35,916 bases of DNA from an uncultured Rickettsiaceae bacterium (GCA_905479865.1 CAJQOD010000014.1:1-35916); one strand, 5' to 3'. Counted from the first letter of the stretch, positions 18,149 through 27,999 are shown. Notes: a model not told the origin generated them from the sequence alone. Numbers and translations: made by a program.

Positions 18149-18573
18149 TACATTAGCATAAGCATAGAATAATATATGAATCTTGCACTGGTGCAGACTG
18201 CTATGGCCAGTACAGGATTTACCCTGCAAAAACCTGCAAATAGCGTAATAAACTTACCAAAAAACGGTACTCCGCCAAGCATTAAAAATAAAGGGAGATA
18301 TTTGCTACGGCGCATTTTTTCAGTGTTTATATTACCTCCTGCAACTTCTCTGGAGCTAAGAGGTGATAATATTTTGTAACAAAGGATTCCGAGTAAATAG
18401 TTGATACAGCCGGCAAACATAAATGCAAGGCTTGCTGTCAGGATGATGAGGTATGAATTATATAAACCGAAGATTTTCATCGAATGAATGGCAAGCTCTG
18501 TAGAAATGTTAAATGCAAAGTTGCTAACTAACGTATCGGTAAAAAGTAATATATATGTTTCTAGTATATCCAT
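18148..18573 (-). CDS. DedA/YqaA-like (SNARE-associated) small membrane protein
   Basis: The 141-residue protein has four hydrophobic segments. The C-terminal GGVPFFGKFITLFAGFCRVN matches the DedA/YqaA signature, in which a helix hairpin carries a conserved basic residue. The family is linked to lipid transport or membrane homeostasis in the inner membrane. It is short, as YqaA-type members are. Its stop codon overlaps the addB start (TAATG), so the two are probably translationally coupled, though nothing indicates a shared function. Confidence 0.7.
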   Translation of the reverse strand: MDILETYILLFTDTLVSNFAFNISTELAIHSMKIFGLYNSYLIILTASLAFMFAGCINYLLGILCYKILSPLSSREVAGGNINTEKMRRSKYLPLFLMLGGVPFFGKFITLFAGFCRVNPVLAIAVCTSARFIYYSMLMLM

Positions 18574-18581
18574 AGCTTTAG

Positions 18582-18610
18582 GTTATACAAAACTCATCTT
18601 TATATATCAA
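18582..18610 (-). promoter_or_regulatory. Candidate promoter of the DedA-like/addB/msrA transcript
   Basis: On the minus strand TTGATA (18610-18605) and TATAAC (18587-18582) are 17 bases apart. The start site would fall near 18575, almost at the ATG at 18573, so a nearly leaderless transcript is implied. Confidence 0.35.
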
Positions 18611-18720
18611 TTCTTTCCAGGATTTTTATTAGTTGAATCTGCAAATTGCTTGCAAACTTACTGAGCTAGGTTTAATTTCATAAATTGTAGATTAGTAAGA
18701 ACGTAAAATTTTGAGGAACA

Positions 18721-20235
18721 ATGTTAAATATCTCTTTTGAAGAAAAGGACCTGTATGCAAATGAAGCAATAGCGGTGTTGATCAATGATCAGCTTAAGAT
18801 AGACAGTGAGGTCATGGATATTGACCAAAAACATCATGGCTTAATTTCAAAAAACATCCAGGATGCAAATAAGTTCAAAGGTAAACTTGGGCAAACTCTC
18901 TCCTTAACTACGACAGATAAAGATGGTCAGCTTATGAACATCATTATCGTTGGTATTGGAGATGAAGCCGAACTTGAATCTTATCAACTGGAAGAAGTTG
19001 GTGGAAAAATATATTCCAGGGCAAAAGCAGCTAAGGCAAACTCAGTGGGAATTAGAGTGAGCAGTAGAATTGGAGAGTTTAAAGAAAATGAAGTAGCTTC
19101 GTTGCTCGCTAGTGGTGGATTGCTTGCAGCTTATAAATTTGACAAGTATCTGACCAAACAGAAAGAAGAAGAGAAGTTTGTCACATCGAATTTTAATATA
19201 ATTGTTAGCGATGAACAGGCGGCGTATGACGCCTTTGAAGAGAAAAAAGCCATTGCTATGGGTGTATATTTTGCCAGAGACTTAGTAAGTGAAGTACCGA
19301 ATGTGCTGTATCCGGAAAGTTATGCAGAACAGATTGTTCAGAAGCTGGAACCACTTGGTATTGATGTCGAAGTCATTGGCGAACGTGAGATGCGCAATTT
19401 GGGTATGGGAGCTATGCTTGGAGTTGGTCAAGGCTCTTCAAATGAATCCAAGCTTGTTGTAATGAAATATGATGGCGGTGTTTCGGAACAAAAGCCGGTT
19501 TGTTTCGTCGGTAAAGGAGTTACATTTGATACAGGTGGTATATCAATTAAACCATCTGCAGGCATGGGTGACATGAAGTACGATATGGGTGGTTCTGCTG
19601 CTGTTGTTGGTGCAATAAAAGCAATTGCTTTGCGTAGTGCAAAAATCAATGTTGTTGGTATAGTGGGATTAGTTGAGAATATGCCTGGTGGCAATGCTCA
19701 AAGGCCTGGTGATGTAGTAACTAGCATGTCGGGGCAGACAATTGAAGTATTAAATACAGATGCAGAAGGACGCCTGGTGCTTTGTGATTGTGTCACATAT
19801 TTACAAAAGAACTTTGAACCGGATTGCATTATCGATCTTGCAACCCTCACTGGAGCAATATTAGTTGCGCTTGCGCATACTTACGCCGGTTGTTTTGCCA
19901 ATGATGATGAACTGGCAGAGAAGCTGATTAGCTCGTCGCATGATACAAACGAAAAATTGTGGAGAATGCCGCTACATAAAGATTTTGATGATATGCTAAA
20001 GTCACCTGTTGCAGATATCGCAAATATCGGGGGTGAACGTGGAATGGCCGGAAGCTCTACGGCTGCACACTTTATTGGACGTTTTATTCAAGATGGTGTA
20101 AAGTGGGCTCATCTGGATATTGCTGGCATGGCTTGGGATAAGAAGGGTGAAAACCCGATTTGTCCAATAGGTGCTGTTGGTTTTGGTGTCCGGTTGCTCA
20201 ATCAGTTTGTACAGGATAATTATGAATCAAAGTAA
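18721..20235 (+). CDS. pepA: Leucyl aminopeptidase PepA (M17 family)
   Basis: The 504-residue M17 metalloaminopeptidase has a divergent N-terminal domain and a complete catalytic domain. Metal and catalytic residues are all present: Lys265 and Asp270 (VGKGVTFDTGG), Lys277, Asp288 (KYDMGGS), Asp347 and Glu349 with Arg351 in the signature NTDAEGRL. It removes N-terminal residues from cytoplasmic peptides and so recycles amino acids. ATG at 18721 follows TTTTGAGGAACA. It leads the pepA-mipZ-rmuC run and overlaps mipZ by 14 bases. Confidence 0.97.
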   Translation: MLNISFEEKDLYANEAIAVLINDQLKIDSEVMDIDQKHHGLISKNIQDANKFKGKLGQTLSLTTTDKDGQLMNIIIVGIGDEAELESYQLEEVGGKIYSRAKAAKANSVGIRVSSRIGEFKENEVASLLASGGLLAAYKFDKYLTKQKEEEKFVTSNFNIIVSDEQAAYDAFEEKKAIAMGVYFARDLVSEVPNVLYPESYAEQIVQKLEPLGIDVEVIGEREMRNLGMGAMLGVGQGSSNESKLVVMKYDGGVSEQKPVCFVGKGVTFDTGGISIKPSAGMGDMKYDMGGSAAVVGAIKAIALRSAKINVVGIVGLVENMPGGNAQRPGDVVTSMSGQTIEVLNTDAEGRLVLCDCVTYLQKNFEPDCIIDLATLTGAILVALAHTYAGCFANDDELAEKLISSSHDTNEKLWRMPLHKDFDDMLKSPVADIANIGGERGMAGSSTAAHFIGRFIQDGVKWAHLDIAGMAWDKKGENPICPIGAVGFGVRLLNQFVQDNYESK

Positions 20236-21031
20236 AAAGTCTCGTATATTTGTTGTGGGCAACGAAAAAGGTGGTGCTGGTAAAACCACATTCTCCATGC
20301 ATTTGATTATCGGCTTACTTGATCGCGGCTATAAGATTGCGAGTATTGACACTGATTCGAGGCAACATTCATTGACGACTTATATAAATAATCGCAAAGT
20401 ATATAATCAAAAAAATCCTGAGCATAAAGTTGATATGCCGTTGCATTTTCACTTAAAAGGAGTTGAACATAACTCAGCCCTGGAGAAGGCAAAGCAGGAA
20501 AAGGTGCAATTTGAACAGGCATTTAGTATGGCAAAAGATCATGCTGATTATATTGTAATCGACACTCCAGGGAGTCATACGAATTTTTCGCGTTTTGCGC
20601 ATTCATACGCAGATACTGTAGTTACTCCTATCAATGATAGCTTTGTTGATTTGGACGTAGTGGCCAAAATTGATGGTGGAAATTTTGATGTATCAAAGCC
20701 TTCAATTTACAGTCAAATGTTGTGGGAGCAAAAGATGGAAAGGGCGGCAAGAGACCGGGGTTCTATTGATTGGGTGGTAGTACGCAATCGCCTGAGTTCC
20801 ATCGATGCAAAGAATAAACGTGATGTTGCAGATGTTTTAGAAAAACTGTCAAAGCGTATATCTTTTCGTGTTGCCCCTGGTTTTAGTGAGCGGGTCATAT
20901 TTAGAGAGTTATTTCCACATGGTCTGACATTGCTTGATTTAAAGAAAACTAATTTTATAAAGTCATTCAGCCTATCTCACGTGGCAGCAAGGCAAGAGAT
21001 TAGAAGTTTTTTAGATAGTTTGGGAGTTTAA
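20222..21031 (+). CDS. mipZ: Division-plane positioning ATPase MipZ (ParA family)
   Basis: The 269-residue P-loop ATPase has a deviant Walker A (NEKGGAGKTT at 14-23, Lys21), the MipZ-type SIDTDSRQHSLTTYINNR block and a Walker B ending IDTPGSHTNFSRF. In Caulobacter, MipZ binds ParB at the poles, forms a gradient and blocks FtsZ assembly away from midcell; the ATP-dimer surface motif with GAG is present. Homology to other ParA proteins such as Soj or MinD is excluded by the SRQ block. An open frame extends 17 codons upstream, but the ATG at 20222 with CAGGA 8 bases before it is preferred. Confidence 0.92.
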   Translation: MNQSKKSRIFVVGNEKGGAGKTTFSMHLIIGLLDRGYKIASIDTDSRQHSLTTYINNRKVYNQKNPEHKVDMPLHFHLKGVEHNSALEKAKQEKVQFEQAFSMAKDHADYIVIDTPGSHTNFSRFAHSYADTVVTPINDSFVDLDVVAKIDGGNFDVSKPSIYSQMLWEQKMERAARDRGSIDWVVVRNRLSSIDAKNKRDVADVLEKLSKRISFRVAPGFSERVIFRELFPHGLTLLDLKKTNFIKSFSLSHVAARQEIRSFLDSLGV

Positions 21032-21047
21032 AAAATTATAGCTAATA

Positions 21048-22334
21048 ATGTTGTATATCTCGATAGTTTTATCAGTAATTTTGGTAGTTGCCCTTGCCTA
21101 TGTTGTTCATAAAAACATAAGTTTGAAAGTGCAAATGAAGTTTTTGGGCGATGCTTCCAGTGCCTATGAAATTGAAACCAGCGTGCTTGCAAATGAAAAA
21201 ATTGAGTATATACGAAAGATTGAGCAGCAATCATCGCAGTTAAAACATCAAGAGAAATTTATTGAAGATTTTGAAAAGCTTAGAGCGGATTCCAATCAAT
21301 CGACGAAAGCAGCTTTGTTTGATCTCGGGAATGAATTATCCAGGCAGTTAATAGAGATTCACAAGAAGGAAAACAGGGAAAGTCGGGAATTTTCTGAAAA
21401 AAATATAAAAGATACAGCAAAAAGGTTCAATGCTGAATTTGAACGAGTCGTCAATATGGTCGGCGCCTTGAGTAAAGAAGTTTCTCAATCTAAAGACACG
21501 GTTGATGTAATCAAGAACTCGTTATTATCGCCTTCTGGTGCCGGTAGTTTGGCTGAAATCACTCTTGAGAATATTCTCAAATCATCTGGTCTTAGAGTGA
21601 CTCTTGATTTTATTATGCAATATAGTCTAGCGTCAGAAGATAATACGGTACTGCGGCCAGATGCAGTGATTTTTTTGCCGAATAATAAGTTGATGGTAGT
21701 GGATGCGAAGGCGTCAAAATTTTTGGTGGATGATCAGGATGATTTAAAAAACCTGGCTAGAACCATGAATTCTCATTTGCGCTCTTTGAGTGCTAAAGGA
21801 TATGCTGAAATATTGAGAGAAAGTCTTGAGAAGAAGGAAAATAATCTCGAAAATGTTGTGACCTTAATGTTTCTACCGTCAGAGCATGCCATAGAGAAGA
21901 TAATCGAGGCAGATAAAGATTTTATGGACAAAGCCTGGAAGGCGAATATTTTTCCAGTCGGGCCGGCTGGTCTTATGAATATGCTGTCATTTGCAAAGTT
22001 TCAGATTTCTGAACAAATGATGATGCATAATCATCAGCAAATTATTGAAGAAGTAAAAAAACTAATAGCGTCTGTTAGCACTATGTCTGAGCATTCAGCA
22101 AGGCTTGGTAGCAGTATTTCCAATGCAGTTAATCATTACGATAAATTTGCGGCTTCCTTCAACCGGAATTTTTTATCCAAAGCACGTAATATCAGCAAAA
22201 TGGGTATAGATGGTGGTTTGAAGAAAACGCATGAGGCGTTACAGCGTTTTCAGGTAGTGACCTCAAAATCTGAACTTATAGAGATGGAGTCGGAAAATGA
22301 GACAGATGCAATAAAACAATTAGAAGAGGTTTGA
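21048..22334 (+). CDS. rmuC: DNA recombination protein RmuC
   Basis: The 428-residue protein has an N-terminal transmembrane helix (about 2-18), a long coiled-coil region (about 25-150, LANEKIEYIRKIEQQ and onward) and the RmuC nuclease-like domain: LAEITLENIL, RPDAVIFLPNNKLMVVDAKAS and VVTLMFLPSEHA. The family limits inversions at short repeats and is thought to be a PD-(D/E)XK nuclease. The DAK motif is present. It follows mipZ by 16 bases and runs convergent to pleD with 6 bases between stops. Confidence 0.94.
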   Translation: MLYISIVLSVILVVALAYVVHKNISLKVQMKFLGDASSAYEIETSVLANEKIEYIRKIEQQSSQLKHQEKFIEDFEKLRADSNQSTKAALFDLGNELSRQLIEIHKKENRESREFSEKNIKDTAKRFNAEFERVVNMVGALSKEVSQSKDTVDVIKNSLLSPSGAGSLAEITLENILKSSGLRVTLDFIMQYSLASEDNTVLRPDAVIFLPNNKLMVVDAKASKFLVDDQDDLKNLARTMNSHLRSLSAKGYAEILRESLEKKENNLENVVTLMFLPSEHAIEKIIEADKDFMDKAWKANIFPVGPAGLMNMLSFAKFQISEQMMMHNHQQIIEEVKKLIASVSTMSEHSARLGSSISNAVNHYDKFAASFNRNFLSKARNISKMGIDGGLKKTHEALQRFQVVTSKSELIEMESENETDAIKQLEEV

Positions 22335-22340
22335 GTTAAA

Positions 22341-23696
22341 TCATCCAGTAACAACTTTGTTTCTACCGGTTTCTTTTGCTTTATAAAGTGCTTTATCAAC
22401 TCTGCTGATCAAATCTTCAACTGATTCGTCTGACTTAAGTTCAGCGATGCCTATAGAGGTAGTTTCTTTTAAGGGTTGTTCCTGACCTGGGACTACAAAA
22501 TCAATTGCTTCAATGGTAGCTCTGGTTTTTTCGGCTATTTTTATGCCATCTTTAAGTTCAACCTTGCTTAGCAAAACTACAAATTCTTCTCCGCCATATC
22601 TTGCAATAAGATCGGTAACTCGGAAGGAAGATTTAAGCGTCTCTGAAAGTGTTCTCAAAACCGCATCACCTGCCTGGTGTCCATAAGTATCATTTACTTT
22701 TTTGAAATGATCCATATCCAGCATCATCATGCACATTTTTTGTCCAGAATCTTTGGACTTCTCGGACATTTGCTTGATGTGTATATCAAAATAGCGTCGG
22801 TTGAATACTCCAGTTAGACCGTCTTTAGTAGATAAATCAACGCTTTCTTCCAGTTCGGTACGCAAATCGTCCTGGTATTGTTTTCGTCGAAGCTGAGTTT
22901 TAACGCGAGCCTGCAGTTCACTTTCATCAACCGGGTAAATGAAATAGTCATTAATCCCAAGCTCCATGCCTTTGATGACCATAGAAATATTTTCTTCTTC
23001 AGCAAGCAACATGAGTACAGAGTTTTTAAAAACGGGTTTTGAGCGAAGCATTACGCCAATCCGCAGCGGGTCTTCTACATCAATTTGGCAGCTAATGATT
23101 ACTAAATCTGGGATAAATGATCCAAGACCATCAATATTGTCGGGTGAGGAAAGTACCTGAACCTGCTTGCTAAGAGAACTCAAACTTGTCTTAATATTTT
23201 TTGCCTGAATGACATCATCATCCAGAAGTAAAATTTTACTGTTACTAAAATTTTCTTTCAATTCAATAACCTGACCTCCGAGTTCAGCTGCGGTTTCGTT
23301 TCTAAGTTTGAGCTCGTCGATTACTGTTTTCATACGGGTTAAGGACTTTACCCTTGCAAATAAAGCAGTATCGTTGATGGGTTTGGTTAGAAACTCGTCT
23401 GCTCCAGCTTCCAGACCTTTAATTCTATCTTCAATATCAGTAAGTGCCGTTACCATGACCACAGGGATATGAGTGGTTTTAGGATTGGATTTAATTTTTT
23501 TGCACGTTTCAAATCCATCCATTTCTGGCATCATTACATCTAGCAGTACTATATCCACCTTGTTTTGCTCAAGTGCTTTAAGAGCCTGAATTCCATTAGT
23601 TGCAGTCAGAACGGTATAGTATTCACTAAGTAATTTTGCTTCAAGCAGTTTTACATTGGCGTCCAAATCGTCTACTACTAATATTGTTGCTGTCAT
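22341..23696 (-). CDS. pleD: PleD-type response regulator and diguanylate cyclase (REC-REC-GGDEF)
   Basis: The 451-residue protein has a first receiver domain (1-125) with Asp9/Asp10, phosphoacceptor Asp53 and Lys104. A second, degenerate receiver (about 153-270) has SCQI where the phosphoacceptor would be, as in Caulobacter PleD. The GGDEF domain (about 290-451) has Asp327 in MMLDMDHF, KKVNDTYGH, the active GGEEF at 368-372 and an inhibitory-site RVTD at 359-362. It should make cyclic di-GMP when phosphorylated and be feedback-inhibited by its product. Its start overlaps the divK-like stop as ATGA, so the two are coupled. Confidence 0.95.
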   Translation of the reverse strand: MTATILVVDDLDANVKLLEAKLLSEYYTVLTATNGIQALKALEQNKVDIVLLDVMMPEMDGFETCKKIKSNPKTTHIPVVMVTALTDIEDRIKGLEAGADEFLTKPINDTALFARVKSLTRMKTVIDELKLRNETAAELGGQVIELKENFSNSKILLLDDDVIQAKNIKTSLSSLSKQVQVLSSPDNIDGLGSFIPDLVIISCQIDVEDPLRIGVMLRSKPVFKNSVLMLLAEEENISMVIKGMELGINDYFIYPVDESELQARVKTQLRRKQYQDDLRTELEESVDLSTKDGLTGVFNRRYFDIHIKQMSEKSKDSGQKMCMMMLDMDHFKKVNDTYGHQAGDAVLRTLSETLKSSFRVTDLIARYGGEEFVVLLSKVELKDGIKIAEKTRATIEAIDFVVPGQEQPLKETTSIGIAELKSDESVEDLISRVDKALYKAKETGRNKVVTG

Positions 23697-24049
23697 CGTT
23701 GTACTAAGGGTTTTGAGTTGATAAAATTATCAATTGCCTTGAAAAAACTGTCAATTGAAAACGGTTTCGAGAGGTATATGTCATTCTTCATCACAAATGC
23801 TGTTATCGTAATGATTGGAATATATTTTGTTACGGTGTTTTTTTTAAGAGCTTTAATAAGGTTGATTCCTGAAATACCGCCGTTGAGTTGAATGTCCATA
23901 AGAATCGGATCTGACTTTTCCCTTGAGGTAATTTCGGTTACTCCAACGCTGTCTTTAGATGTAACAACTTCACATTTTTTGGTCATCAGTAAATCATAAA
24001 ATAATTTTAAGTTTAAATCATTATTTTCAACAACCAGGACTTTCTCCAT
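23693..24049 (-). CDS. divK: DivK-like single-domain response regulator with a shortened helix 4 region
   Basis: The 118-residue receiver resembles DivK: VLVVENNDLNLKLFYDLL, phosphoacceptor Asp52 in ILMDIQL, Thr83 in ITAF and Lys95 in LSKPFS. DivK in Caulobacter works with PleC, DivJ and DivL in cell-cycle control, and divK-pleD is the usual order. Two changes stand out. The acidic pair reads EN instead of ED at 8-9. Between AFVMKND and YLSKP about ten residues that normally form the loop and helix alpha4 are missing, with the frame intact. Phosphorylation or partner docking may be altered. Confidence 0.85.
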   Translation of the reverse strand: MEKVLVVENNDLNLKLFYDLLMTKKCEVVTSKDSVGVTEITSREKSDPILMDIQLNGGISGINLIKALKKNTVTKYIPIITITAFVMKNDIYLSKPFSIDSFFKAIDNFINSKPLVQR

Positions 24050-24146
24050 AAAATATCAATCATATATTAAGGGAGGATAAGTATATTTAACGTAACTTAT
24101 CGACACCCTATAAATTAACATTATAACATAACGGGCATCTGTGCAA

Positions 24147-24170
24147 GTAAGCTTCGTATGGAAAGCTTAC
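24147..24170. repeat. 8-bp inverted repeat upstream of divK
   Basis: GTAAGCTT and AAGCTTAC are perfect inverse copies around an 8-base loop. The repeat lies about 30 bases past the holC stop and directly beside a candidate -35 (TTGCAC, 24146-24141), which is followed 15 bases later by TATAAT for divK. No U-tract follows in the holC direction, so an operator is as likely as a terminator. Confidence 0.6.
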
Positions 24171-24201
24171 AATTTTATTTCTTTATGATCTTATAGTAGT
24201 T

Positions 24202-24690
24202 TTAAAGAATTGGCGTTTCTTGCCAGGAACTCTGTTTTGTTTGTATGAAAGAGTTTATTTCAAAATCTTTGATGTGACTTTTATTTAATAAAGTATTTAT
24301 CTCGGAAGATTGTATGTTTTGTACTTCATCAAATAAAAATAGTATTTTTTGTAAATTTTGCGGTCGTATTTTACTCTGCTTGGAGATTGCTTCGAGAATG
24401 ATCGGCTTTGTTGCATTGACAAAAATTATTATCTCTGCCTGATTATAGTCCCCTATATTATGGGTTATATAAATAGGTTGTTTTTCCGGCAGTGGATCAG
24501 TGTTTGTAGCGTGTGGCAGGAAGTGCTTTTTTGAATAAGTCCATAGCACTCTGTCAAGGCTTTGGGAGTAATCTTCGTTTGTGGTGAAGATATTGGTTTT
24601 TAAATCACTGTAATAACATTTTTCTACCAGTTGACAGAAAGTTTTGGGTAGTTGATTTTGTGTGGTTTGATAGCAGCTGATTTTTATCAT
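24202..24690 (-). CDS. holC: DNA polymerase III subunit chi (HolC)
   Basis: The 162-residue protein has the HolC pattern: an N-terminal CYQTTQNQLPKTFCQLVEKCY, a DRVLWTYSKKHFLPHA block (the conserved LW.y....FlPHg), PIYITHNIGDYNQAEIIIFVN and a helical C-terminus. Chi links the clamp loader to SSB on lagging-strand templates. The protein is slightly long at the C-terminus for the family. It is transcribed on its own strand, divergent from the GT2-like gene, and ends before a 150-base gap leading to divK. Confidence 0.88.
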   Translation of the reverse strand: MIKISCYQTTQNQLPKTFCQLVEKCYYSDLKTNIFTTNEDYSQSLDRVLWTYSKKHFLPHATNTDPLPEKQPIYITHNIGDYNQAEIIIFVNATKPIILEAISKQSKIRPQNLQKILFLFDEVQNIQSSEINTLLNKSHIKDFEINSFIQTKQSSWQETPIL

Positions 24691-24742
24691 TGTATTCTCA
24701 TCTAAAACTTGTGTTAAATAAACAAAATTATATGGTTCCTCC

Positions 24743-24770
24743 TTGCATACTGCAGATTCTGAAGTATAAT
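24743..24770 (+). promoter_or_regulatory. Sigma70-type promoter of the GT2-like gene
   Basis: TTGCAT (24743-24748) and an exact TATAAT (24765-24770) are 16 bases apart, 50 bases before the ATG at 24820. AAGGTAGGA precedes the start as ribosome binding site. Confidence 0.6.
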
Positions 24771-24819
24771 TTCACTATTCTGATAAGCGTTTAAGTAACT
24801 TAAGGTAGGAAAACATACC

Positions 24820-25686
24820 ATGTTAAGATGTACATATATAGTACTTATTTGCAATCATGAGAGCAATATTCCAGACTTAGTCGATTCGCTTAAAAAAATC
24901 AGTGGAAATTTTCGTAAAGAATTCATTTTTGTTGATGATGGAAGTGTAGATGATTCACTCAATATTCTGAAATTGGCTGTTAATGATATGCCAAGAACTA
25001 CGATCATTACCCAGGAAAATCAAGGTCCTTCTATCAGCATCAATAAAGCTTCCAGTCTAGCTACCGGTGACTACATACATTTTGTAGAAGGTAATGAAAT
25101 ATTGTATCCTGAATCTACAACTCTGCTTATAGAAGCTAGTTTAAAACTGGGTACGCAGGTATCCGTTGGGCTAGTATCTTCTGAGCCACAGGGGCATAGT
25201 GTAATAGGTACTTCTGCTAAATTAATTGATGCTCCGCTAAATGCAATATTGGTTAATAAATTACCTGTGGTACGAGAGATTGGTAAATCGGGTTCACTTG
25301 TGCATAGTTATTTACTGGAAAAAATCGGCAAAGCGGATAGCAGTATATACACTCAAAATATGTCACTTTCTTTGCGATGTGCGAAATATAGTAGATTTGC
25401 GTATGTGGCTGAGAATGTTTCCAAGGTTTCTGAGCGACATCAAAATGCAGAGAGCAACTTCGTGTCATATAATAATTTGAAAGCGATATATAATTTTGCT
25501 AAAGCTAATCCCGATCTTTTTGTCAATCTGATTCCTGAGCTTCTTAGTGTCTTGAGCCATGAGGTTACGACGCGTGGCAATAAAATCAATTACTCTGTTA
25601 AATCTTTGACCAGTAAATATATAAAATCTCTAACTTTAGAAAAAGTTCTTAAAATATATAAGCAGGAATTAGACAGATTATTTTAA
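24820..25686 (+). CDS. GT2-like glycosyltransferase, possibly divergent at the metal-binding motif
   Basis: The 288-residue protein has a GT-A start typical of family 2 (YIVLICNHESNIPDLVDSLKKI, then FIFVDDGSVDDS and TTIITQENQGPSISINKASSLATGDYIHFV). In GT2 enzymes the last element normally runs into a DxD such as LDADD, which binds the metal and nucleotide sugar. Here it reads VEGNE, so one or both aspartates are lost. The C-terminal 100 residues are helical and not recognisable. A sugar-transfer role in the envelope is plausible but catalysis is uncertain. It stands alone between holC and groES, with its own promoter. Confidence 0.75.
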   Translation: MLRCTYIVLICNHESNIPDLVDSLKKISGNFRKEFIFVDDGSVDDSLNILKLAVNDMPRTTIITQENQGPSISINKASSLATGDYIHFVEGNEILYPESTTLLIEASLKLGTQVSVGLVSSEPQGHSVIGTSAKLIDAPLNAILVNKLPVVREIGKSGSLVHSYLLEKIGKADSSIYTQNMSLSLRCAKYSRFAYVAENVSKVSERHQNAESNFVSYNNLKAIYNFAKANPDLFVNLIPELLSVLSHEVTTRGNKINYSVKSLTSKYIKSLTLEKVLKIYKQELDRLF

Positions 25687-25701
25687 AAAAACAACAAAAT
25701 A

Positions 25702-25733
25702 CCCCTTGAAGTAAATTTTTCACAGCATATATA
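25702..25733 (+). promoter_or_regulatory. Heat-shock (sigma32-type) promoter of groESL
   Basis: CCCCTTGAA (25702-25710) matches the sigma32 -35 element. CAGCATAT (25723-25730), 12 bases later, resembles the CCCCATNT -10. It lies about 60 bases upstream of groES. No CIRCE element (TTAGCACTC-N9-GAGTGCTAA) is visible. Confidence 0.6.
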
Positions 25734-25789
25734 AGTAAGTACAGATCGGCGTAAGCTAATCTAAAATCAATAAATATAAGAGGTTACAA

Positions 25790-26080
25790 ATGAAATTTAG
25801 ACCATTACATGATCGTATTGCAATTCAACCGCTTGCAAGTGAAGAAAAAACTACCGGCGGAATAATTATTCCAGATAGTGCTCAGGAAAAACCAATACAA
25901 GGTAAAGTGGTAGCTGTTGGAAATGGAACCAGAGACACAAATGGTAATATTATCCCATTGGAAGTTAAAGTAGGTGACGTCGTCATATATGGAAAATGGG
26001 GTGGAACAGAAGTGAAAATTGATGGCCAGGACCTTATCATTATGAAAGAGAGTGATGTAGTTGGCATTCTTCCGAAATAA
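25790..26080 (+). CDS. groES: Co-chaperonin GroES
   Basis: The 96-residue protein is full length, with the GroES start [10 protein letters not shown], the mobile loop [14 protein letters not shown] at about 19-32, and [19 protein letters not shown] towards the C-terminus. It caps GroEL and completes the folding chamber in the cytoplasm. AAGAGG precedes the ATG. It is 39 bases from groEL in the standard order. Confidence 0.98.
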   Translation: MKFRPLHDRIAIQPLASEEKTTGGIIIPDSAQEKPIQGKVVAVGNGTRDTNGNIIPLEVKVGDVVIYGKWGGTEVKIDGQDLIIMKESDVVGILPK

Positions 26081-26116
26081 TCTAGTTAATAATATCATTT
26101 TAAAAAGGAGAAATAA

Positions 26117-27778
<1,662 letters not shown>

Positions 27779-27840
27779 TATAGGTTATCTAGCTAGAGAC
27801 TGGAAATCTGTTAGTGAACACTTGGTTTTGCGATAATAAA

Positions 27841-27869
27841 TAGATTGCTTCGCTTACGCTCGCAATGAC
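27841..27869 (+). repeat. Intergenic repeat, copy 1
   Basis: The core is GATTGCTTCGC with CTCGCAATGAC at its other end. This type of imperfect palindrome is, from memory, a frequent intergenic element in Rickettsiales and other bacteria. Copy 2 lies inverted about 100 bases away. Confidence 0.5.
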
Positions 27870-27968
27870 AGTTCTTTGTTAAAACGATTTGCAATGACGA
27901 GCAATAGTTTGTTTTATCCTGAACAGCCTGGAGGTTTTGAATATAGTGTATGTACTATAATTAAAGTC

Positions 27969-27999
27969 GTCACCTGCGAGTGTGGGGCGGAGCAATCCA
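27969..27999 (-). repeat. Intergenic repeat, copy 2 (inverted relative to copy 1)
   Basis: Read on the minus strand it begins TGGATTGCTCCGC and ends CTCGCAGGTGAC. It shares GATTGCT-CGC, CTCGCA and TGAC with copy 1 at matching positions but has diverged between them. Confidence 0.45.

Noticed and set aside
15476-18229. Longer AddB with an upstream ATG giving 917 residues
   Set aside because: The extra 27 residues are unlike the family and overlap the upstream gene deeply, whereas the ATG at 18148 forms a TAATG junction.
20171-20221. N-terminal extension of MipZ into pepA
   Set aside because: The extension is the out-of-frame reading of the end of pepA. The ATG at 20222 has a ribosome binding site and the expected N-terminus.
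23693-24049. DivK-like gene as a frameshifted pseudogene
   Set aside because: The frame is open from start to stop, residues on both sides of the gap match in the same frame, and the stop overlaps pleD normally. An in-frame loss is the simpler reading.
24735-24745. AAGGAGG (perfect Shine-Dalgarno) on the minus strand
   Set aside because: No start codon followed by a meaningful frame lies within the correct distance. It overlaps the -35 region of the GT2-like promoter on the other strand.
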